Shown: positions 59,226-64,000 of the stretch, one piece after another | Position numbering within the stretch: the stretch's first letter is position 1 | Layout: each line of letters begins with the position of its first letter | Source of the DNA: Paractinoplanes atraurantiacus | GTDB taxonomy: Bacteria > Actinomycetota > Actinomycetes > Mycobacteriales > Micromonosporaceae | DNA length: 64,000 nt | NCBI RefSeq assembly: GCF_900215205.1 | Contig: NZ_OBDY01000024.1 | Coordinates: 10,072 to 74,071 of the forward strand | Direction of reading: 5' to 3' | Notes under the pieces: model-generated | Seen by the model: the letters and a program-made list of their open reading frames with translations, nothing else | What the model was told of the DNA's origin: nothing | Database searches by the model: none | Translations under genes and position numbers: made by a program

Positions 59226-59395
59226 CCCGCGGTGCCCACGATCGTGGGACCGGCCGACCGTAACCACGCCCCGCGACCCTCGGCAAAGCCCCGAAGGGCG
59301 ATCGTGACGTTGTTCTCAGTACGCCCGGGCGGGGAATGTGCCCGGTTTCGCCCCACTTTGCGGCGGTGATTGATCAAGGCTGCGACCAGGCCCGA
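59226..59395. other. Intergenic region upstream of the riboswitch
   Basis: There is no gene here. It holds a CCCACGATCGTGGG palindrome (59234-59247) and the probable promoter of the riboswitch transcript. It also holds a short GC inverted repeat (CCGGGC near 59324, GCCCGG near 59339) that may end the convergent membrane-protein transcript. Confidence 0.4.
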
Positions 59396-59770
59396 TCAGT
59401 CCGGCGTTACCAGGCCCTGGAGGCCGACGACAATCGCGATGATGCCGAAGATCGCCAGCAGCAGCCCCCGCCCGAACGGCGCGGTGCCCGGTTCGACGGG
59501 TTTGCGGCCGGTCAGGCGGTCCCACAGCAGGGCCACGCCGACGGCGATGCCGACCACTTCGAAGTGGAAGACGTGCGGCCCGTCGAACAGGTGCACCAGC
59601 AGGTAATACCCGCCGGCGACCAGGGCCACGACGCCGACGATCCAGCCCCACGGCCCGACTTTGCCGGCGAAGCCACCGATCCCGCCGCCGACGCGCGGAA
59701 TCTGCCGCAGCAGCGCCGCGGCCAGCAGCAACCCACCGAGAATGTTCGCGAGATCCAGCAACAGCGCCAT
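59396..59770 (-). CDS. Small polytopic membrane protein
   Basis: The 124-residue protein has four predicted transmembrane helices (about 3-22, 40-62, 70-88, 100-120) with a Gly-rich loop (RVGGGIGGFAGKVGPWGW). No family is recognised. Met 59770 is selected since GGGAGG lies 7 bases before it. A CebR/CelR-like palindrome sits 25 bases upstream, suggesting regulation by a LacI-type sugar repressor. Confidence 0.75.
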   Translation of the reverse strand: MALLLDLANILGGLLLAAALLRQIPRVGGGIGGFAGKVGPWGWIVGVVALVAGGYYLLVHLFDGPHVFHFEVVGIAVGVALLWDRLTGRKPVEPGTAPFGRGLLLAIFGIIAIVVGLQGLVTPD

Positions 59771-59794
59771 GAGCATGCCTCCCACGTACCCATA

Positions 59795-59808
59795 CGGGAG
59801 CGCTCCCA
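59795..59808. promoter_or_regulatory. CebR/CelR-like operator box
   Basis: CGGGAGCGCTCCCA contains the perfect 12-bp palindrome GGGAGCGCTCCC and matches 13 of 14 bases of the known TGGGAGCGCTCCCA box of cellulose-related LacI regulators (CebR in Streptomyces, CelR in Thermobifida). It lies just upstream of the small membrane-protein gene. Confidence 0.6.
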
Positions 59809-59822
59809 TGTCCGGTTCAGCG

Positions 59823-60575
59823 TCAGCGGATCGAACAGTCGGCACACAGACGCTGATGCGGGATCGTGAACGCGAGACAACAGGTCCGGCGGCGGACCCG
59901 CTCGGCGTTCCACTCGACCAGCCCCTCCACGCCGAGCGTCCGCAACACCTGACCGGTCATCTCCCCCGGCGGCATCCCGGCCACGACGGAGGCTCGCTGG
60001 GCCGCGTGGGCGACCCCGGCCGAGAGAGACCCCAGCAGCAGGCGGCGACTGACCCGGGTCGCACCCAGGACCGTGTCGAGCAGGGGCGTGACATGCTCGT
60101 CGAGCAGCGTCCGGCGCAGGGTCGCCAGCAGCGCACCCTCGTCACCGGCCACGCAGACCCGCGGCTCCCCGCTCCCGGCCAGCGGATCGCCCGGCAGCAC
60201 CGACACCGGCACGTCCTCGCGCAGCCCGAGCCGGGCCGGCGCGTACCGGTCGTCGAAACGCACCAGCACCTGCGCCATCGTGAGATGAGGCACCCGGCGC
60301 GCCGCCACCCAGCCGAAGATCGCCGGAATCCCGAGCCAATAGGAGTACGCCTTCCACATGAGCGCCGCCGACACGTGCGGCGCCGCCGCCGGCCACCGCC
60401 GCCGGCCCGCCTCGAGCAGCACCCCGACACCGTCGGCGGCCAGGCTTTCCGCGGGAATCCAGCCGTCGAGATCGCTCACCAGCAGATCGGCCGCGAGCCC
60501 CGGCACCCGGCTGCTGGAGCCGAAGCCGCCCGCGATCGCGGCGAGGATCGGCGCGTCCACGAGATCTCCCACCAC
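59823..60575 (-). CDS. FhuF-like [2Fe-2S] iron reductase
   Basis: The 250-residue protein ends with the FhuF-type cluster motif RRRTCCLAFTIPHQRLCADC (CC...CxxC), preceded by a helical domain with SAALMWKAYSYWLGIPA and RFDDRYAP. FhuF proteins reduce ferric siderophores in the cytoplasm. Tandem GTG codons at 60575/60572 follow GGGAGGG by ~9 bases. No siderophore genes are adjacent. Confidence 0.85.
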   Translation of the reverse strand: MVGDLVDAPILAAIAGGFGSSSRVPGLAADLLVSDLDGWIPAESLAADGVGVLLEAGRRRWPAAAPHVSAALMWKAYSYWLGIPAIFGWVAARRVPHLTMAQVLVRFDDRYAPARLGLREDVPVSVLPGDPLAGSGEPRVCVAGDEGALLATLRRTLLDEHVTPLLDTVLGATRVSRRLLLGSLSAGVAHAAQRASVVAGMPPGEMTGQVLRTLGVEGLVEWNAERVRRRTCCLAFTIPHQRLCADCSIR

Positions 60576-60638
60576 CGCTGTATACCCTCCCGGCCGCTTT
60601 TCAGTGCTGCGTCCGGAGTGGACGGTAGGGTGGGCCCG

Positions 60639-61535
60639 GTGAAACTGGGTGTGAACCTGCCGCAGACCACCACGTACGACCTCGCGCACGACGTGACGGC
60701 GTTCGCCCGGGAGGCGGAGCGGATCGGCTTCGACAGCCTCTGGGCGTACGAAAGAGTGCTGACACCGCAAGACCAGAGCGGACCCCACGGGTTGTACGGA
60801 ATTCCGGGCGTGCCGTGGCCGGACAGGTACGGCTACACGACGGATCCGCTGGTCACGCTGTCGATGGCGGCCGCCGTGACGTCACGGGCGGAGCTCGGCA
60901 CCGGGGTCCTGGTGCCGCCCCTGCACCTGCCGGTCCGCCTGGCCAAGACGCTGGCGGCCCTCGACACCGCCAGCGGCGGCCGCCTGATCGCCGGCCTCGG
61001 CGCGGGCTGGTCGATCGACGAGTTCGAGGCCACCGCCCCGCGCCCGCTGACCGAGCGGGGAGCGGCGCTGGACGAGTTCCTCGACGTGGCCGAGGCGGTC
61101 TGGGGCCCCGACCCGGTGTCGTTCGACAACGGCCGATACGCCATCAAACCATCCCGTATCAACCCGAAACCGGTACGCCGCATCCCGATCGTCCTCGGTG
61201 GCCGCGGCGAGCCCGCCCTGCGCCGCATCGCCCGCCGAGCCGACGGCTGGCTTCCCACAGCCACACCGGCCGACCAGGTCGGCGAGACCCTGACCCGCCT
61301 GCGCGACATGGCCGCCGCCGAGGGCCGCGACCGTTCCGCCATCACATGCGTCTTCCAGCTCGGCGTGGCCACCACCCCGGCGATCCCGAAGATCGTCGAG
61401 GAAATCGAAGCCCTGGCCAAGGTAGGAGTGGACCACGTCTACGTCACGCTGCCGTCGGCCCTGTCGTCGCTGAACGAGCTGATCGACACCGCGGTCGCCC
61501 TGATGTCCGCCGCCGAGGACGCCGGCCTCCACTGA
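60639..61535 (+). CDS. LLM-class F420-dependent oxidoreductase
   Basis: The 298-residue luciferase-like TIM-barrel protein starts KLGVNLPQTTTYDLAHDV and contains IGFDSLWAYERVLTPQDQ, AELGTGVLVPPLHLPVRLAK, GLGAGWSIDEFEA and PIVLGGRGEPALRRIARRAD. These fit the F420-dependent LLM group typical of actinobacteria. It should oxidise or reduce an unknown small molecule with F420. GTG 60639 with a weak GTAGGG upstream. It is divergent from the fhuF-like gene. Confidence 0.92.
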   Translation: MKLGVNLPQTTTYDLAHDVTAFAREAERIGFDSLWAYERVLTPQDQSGPHGLYGIPGVPWPDRYGYTTDPLVTLSMAAAVTSRAELGTGVLVPPLHLPVRLAKTLAALDTASGGRLIAGLGAGWSIDEFEATAPRPLTERGAALDEFLDVAEAVWGPDPVSFDNGRYAIKPSRINPKPVRRIPIVLGGRGEPALRRIARRADGWLPTATPADQVGETLTRLRDMAAAEGRDRSAITCVFQLGVATTPAIPKIVEEIEALAKVGVDHVYVTLPSALSSLNELIDTAVALMSAAEDAGLH

Positions 61536-61568
61536 CACGCCGCACCGGCGCCGCACTCCCCCACCCAT

Positions 61569-61648
61569 CACCGCGCCGTCCCCTAAGGCGTCACGCCCCG
61601 CCACCGCACCACGCCCTCCACCGCGCCGTCCCCTAAGGCGTCACGCCC
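61569..61648. repeat. 30-bp perfect direct repeat pair
   Basis: The same 30 bases, beginning CACCGCGCCGTCCCCTAAGG, occur at 61569-61598 and 61619-61648 (50-base period), followed by a C-rich stretch of CCACCGC-type words to ~61720. There is no coding sense. It directly precedes the 28-bp tandem repeat block. Confidence 0.8.
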
Positions 61649-61789
61649 TCCGCCGCGCCACGCCCTTCCACCGCGCCACGGCCCTCCACCGCCACGCCCC
61701 TCCACCGCCACGCGGCCCCTCCGCGGAAAGCGCGTCTGCGCCCGCGCGTCCGATCGGCGACGCTGGCGGACGATGATCGCGATCGGGGC

Positions 61790-62285
61790 GGGGCGCAACG
61801 GCGCGCGCGTCCAGGACGAAGCGCAAGGGCGCGCGGGCACGTCGAGGCGCAAGGGCGCGCGCGGCAGGGACGAGGCGCAACGGCGCGCGCGGTCACGGCA
61901 AGGCACAACCGCGGACGCGGGCACGGCGAGGGCGCGACGGCGGGCGCGGGCACGGCGAGGGCGCGACGGCGCGCGCGGGCACGGCGAGGCACAACGGCGC
62001 GCGCGGGCACGGCGAGGCACAACCGCGGCGCGGGCACGGCGAGGCACAACCGCGGCGCGGCCGCCGCGAGGCGCAACGGCGGGCGCGGGCACGGCGAGGG
62101 CGCGACGGCGGGCGCGGCCAAGACGAGGCACAACCGCGGGCGCGGCCAAGACGAGGCACAACCGCGGGCGCGGCCAAGACGAGGCACAACCGCGGGCGCG
62201 GCCAGGACGAGGCGCGACGGCGGGCACGGTCGCGGCGAGGCGCAACGGCGGGCGCGGCTAGGACGAGATGCGACGGCAGGCGCCG
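61790..62285. repeat. Degenerate 28-bp tandem repeat array (~17 units)
   Basis: The block consists of tandem 28-base units of the form GGCGCGGCCAAGACGAGGCA plus CAACCGCG. The phase is clearest at 62111, 62139, 62167, 62195, 62223, 62251 and 62279, with some 29-base units further left. Since 28 is not a multiple of 3, successive units shift frame. Open frames through it on both strands are compositional only, Arg/Ala/Gly-rich. There are no spacers, so it is not CRISPR. It looks like a minisatellite between the LLM and PucR-like genes. Confidence 0.85.
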
Positions 62286-63272
62286 TCAGAGGGGTGGGTT
62301 GCGGTGAAGGCGGCGCATCGCCAAGGCCACCTGGAGGCGCAGGCGGCCTTGGGGGTCGCGCGGATCCCAGCCGAGCAAAGGGTGGGAGTGGGCGAGGCGG
62401 TCCTGCAGGGTGGAGTGGTGCACGCGCAGTGCGGAGGCGGCCGCGCGCAGGCTGGCGGCCTCGGCGACAGCGTCGAGGGTGCTGAGCATCCAGGGCGCCG
62501 CGGCGGCGGCCCTTTCGAGGGCGCGCAGGTCGGGGTGCGGCTCGGCGCCGGGCAGGATCGCCGAGGCCAGCAGGACCAGTCCGCCGAGCTGATCGGCGTG
62601 GACGATGCGACGGCCGGGGTCCCGCTCGTCGCCCTCCGCGGTGAAACGCAGGGCGATGCGCGCGGCATCCCAGGAGTCCGGCAGGTCCTTGACCGTGACG
62701 GCGGGACCGATTCCGGCTCGCCCGGCGACGTCCGGCGCGGACTCGGCATGGAGGAGACGTGGAGTGCCGTTGTCGAGCGCGACGGCTCGTACACAATCGG
62801 TGGGCTGGAAACCTAGGCGGGCCGCTGCTCGGAGACGCAGGGACTCGGGGGCCTCGCGATCCACGACGAGCTCGGCGGAGGCGGGGTCGGTGCGGGAGGC
62901 GTGGCCCCGGGTGCGGTCGAGGACCGTGCGGGCAGCCGCCGCGGCCCGTTCGAGGACCATCGCCTCGATCTCGCCGGGGGTGCCGGGGCGTTCCAGGGTC
63001 AGCGTGGCGGCGGCGTCGATCGGCGCCGACATCCAGGCTTCGTCCGGAGCTTCGCCAGCGGTCGTGGAGGAGCCGTCCGGCTCGACGCGGACGCTGACGT
63101 GGCGCTCGTCGTCGCGCAGGCGGGCCGGGCAGCCGGCCAGGACGGCCGCGCCGCGGACGATGGCCCGCAGCCCGGCGCGTTCCTCGACGAGACGGTCGAA
63201 GTAGGCGATGACGCGCAGGGCCGCCCCCGCGTCGGGGTCGAGGGCGGCCAGCCGGACGGCGAGGTCCTTCAC
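62286..63272 (-). CDS. PucR-like helix-turn-helix regulator
   Basis: The 328-residue protein has a C-terminal PucR-type HTH (SLRAAASALRVHHSTLQDRL, then RLQVALAMRRLHRNPPL) and a middle GGDEF-like/GAF-like ligand region of the CdaR/PucR group. The N-terminus is helical (MKDLAVRLAALDPDAGAALR). It probably activates a neighbouring catabolic gene in response to a metabolite. The stop abuts the tandem repeat block, and the upstream gene is an esterase on the same strand. Confidence 0.85.
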   Translation of the reverse strand: MKDLAVRLAALDPDAGAALRVIAYFDRLVEERAGLRAIVRGAAVLAGCPARLRDDERHVSVRVEPDGSSTTAGEAPDEAWMSAPIDAAATLTLERPGTPGEIEAMVLERAAAAARTVLDRTRGHASRTDPASAELVVDREAPESLRLRAAARLGFQPTDCVRAVALDNGTPRLLHAESAPDVAGRAGIGPAVTVKDLPDSWDAARIALRFTAEGDERDPGRRIVHADQLGGLVLLASAILPGAEPHPDLRALERAAAAAPWMLSTLDAVAEAASLRAAASALRVHHSTLQDRLAHSHPLLGWDPRDPQGRLRLQVALAMRRLHRNPPL

Positions 63273-63304
63273 CTCGTCATCCTCCCTCGCGTCACCGGTG
63301 GTGG

Positions 63305-64000
63305 CTAGGCGCCGAGGAGGCGCTTGAGCCAGCGCAGGCGGGCGGCCCGGGCCTCCTGGGAGATGGCGGCCTGTGGGGCCAGGCCGTCGAAACCGTGGAA
63401 GCCGCCGGGCCAGACGTGCAGCTCGGCTCGGCCGCCGGCCTGCCAGATGCGGCCGGCGTAGGCGACGTCCTCGTCGCGGAAGGTCTCGGCCGAGCCGACG
63501 TCGATGAAGGCCGGGGGCAGGCCGGAGAGGTCGGTGGCGCGGGCGGGGGCGGCGTACGGGGACACGTCCGGGCCGCCGCGGGCGTCGCCCAGCAGCGCCG
63601 TCCAGCCGGTGTCGTTGGCGGTGCGGTCCCAGACGCCCAGGCCGGCCATCTGCACGGCCGACGGGGTGTCGTTACGGTCGTCGATCATCGGGCAGAGCAG
63701 CATCTGGCCGGCCAGGGTGGGGCCGCCCCGGTCGCGAGCCATGAGGGCCACCGCCGCGGCCAGGCCGCCGCCCGCGCTGGCGCCGGCGATGACGAGCTGG
63801 GCCGGGTCGATGCCGAGCTCGCCGGCGTGGGCGGCGGTCCAGACCAGGCCGGCGTAGCAGTCCTCGACCGGGGCCGGGTGCGGGTGTTCGGGGGCGAGCC
63901 GGTACTCGACCGACACGATGACGGCGGGAACCTCGGTGGCCCAGTCCTGCAGCGCGTCGACGCCGGAGCGGTTGTTGCCGACGACCATGCCGCCGCCGTG
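63305..64000 (-). CDS. Alpha/beta hydrolase of the hormone-sensitive lipase family (5' end outside the window)
   Basis: The frame runs off the right edge. It contains the oxyanion motif HGGG in the last bases, VSVEYRLAPEHPHPAPVED, nucleophile elbow GASAGGGLAAA, acid VGSAETFRDEDV and catalytic His in WPGGFHGFD. This is the complete HSL/BFAE esterase set. It hydrolyses short-chain esters. A 32-base gap separates it from the PucR-like gene, with which it may be co-transcribed. Confidence 0.93.
   Translation of the reverse strand, partial: HGGGMVVGNNRSGVDALQDWATEVPAVIVSVEYRLAPEHPHPAPVEDCYAGLVWTAAHAGELGIDPAQLVIAGASAGGGLAAAVALMARDRGGPTLAGQMLLCPMIDDRNDTPSAVQMAGLGVWDRTANDTGWTALLGDARGGPDVSPYAAPARATDLSGLPPAFIDVGSAETFRDEDVAYAGRIWQAGGRAELHVWPGGFHGFDGLAPQAAISQEARAARLRWLKRLLGA

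Noticed and set aside
61790..62285. CRISPR array
   Set aside because: Units are directly adjacent and degenerate, with no unique spacers and no cas genes in the window.
61583..62796. Long Arg/Ala/Pro-rich open frames on both strands through the repeat block
   Set aside because: The 28-base period shifts frame every unit and no stop happens only because of composition; there is no ribosome site and no conserved motif.
1..64000. tRNA, rRNA, IS elements or prophage genes
   Set aside because: No cloverleaf-like or rRNA-like segments, transposases, integrases or terminal inverted repeats were recognised on reading; a tRNAscan or ISfinder search would be decisive.

Overview
The window is very GC-rich. 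It has tightly packed genes, many GTG starts and many 4-base ATGA/GTGA overlaps. It carries typical actinomycete families: LAL-type LuxR regulators, F420-dependent LLM and PPOX-class enzymes, WYL regulators, Ku-type NHEJ, and an Rpf/LysM cell-wall hydrolase with a c-di-AMP riboswitch. Together these suggest a filamentous actinobacterium, most likely Micromonosporaceae (Actinoplanes-like). That placement is an inference from gene content and style. I saw no tRNA, rRNA, IS element or CRISPR array.

Region by region. 1-5.6 kb: the tail of one LAL regulator and two complete tandem paralogues, translationally coupled and partly near-identical in DNA. 5.5-10.7 kb: two divergent operons, one with an atypical SDR, a DHA2 exporter and a muconolactone-isomerase-like protein, the other with a VOC protein, a zinc ADH and a divergent SDR. 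10.7-20 kb: pyruvate oxidase coupled to an acetamidase/formamidase, a flavin disulfide reductase, small redox and membrane genes, a decayed LysE gene, a GXWXG/DUF4334 protein coupled to an alcohol dehydrogenase, and MsrA. 20-30 kb: a flavin monooxygenase, a stand-alone LigD phosphoesterase, GalE, a GNAT protein, an HTH regulator plus GT-A-like pair, TetR, Ku, remnants of an NDH-2-like/SigJ pair, and an internally deleted DNA ligase. 30-38.6 kb: a secreted subtilase, a GH42 beta-galactosidase with its LacI regulator and twin operators, gene remnants, a fourth LAL regulator, a hydrolase and a VOC protein. 39-44 kb: an Lrp regulator divergent from a complete branched-chain-type 2-oxoacid dehydrogenase operon (E1alpha, E1beta, E2). 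44-53 kb: regulator/target pairs (WYL-MFS, MarR-AKR, LysR, WYL-DinB/VOC), most with a clear inverted-repeat operator, plus TPR and secreted carboxypeptidase-regulatory-like proteins. 53.3-57.2 kb: an unusual five-gene operon (PaaK-like ligase, ABM monooxygenase, two paralogous beta-rich proteins of unknown function, and an amidohydrolase with a CBM25-like N-terminus). 57-64 kb: an Ala-rich coiled-coil membrane protein, Rpf-LysM behind its riboswitch, a FhuF-like iron-sulfur protein, an LLM enzyme, a 28-bp tandem-repeat block, a PucR-like regulator and a truncated esterase.

Two features dominate. Regulator-operator pairs are numerous, with operators readable directly as inverted repeats. Decayed genes are also frequent (LysE, NDH-2/SigJ, ligase, MDR, TetR and a LysR-target stub), which suggests an accessory, fast-turning-over chromosomal region. 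The best candidates for an undescribed system are the 53.3-57.2 kb operon and the 23.9-26.2 kb HTH/GT-A pair.
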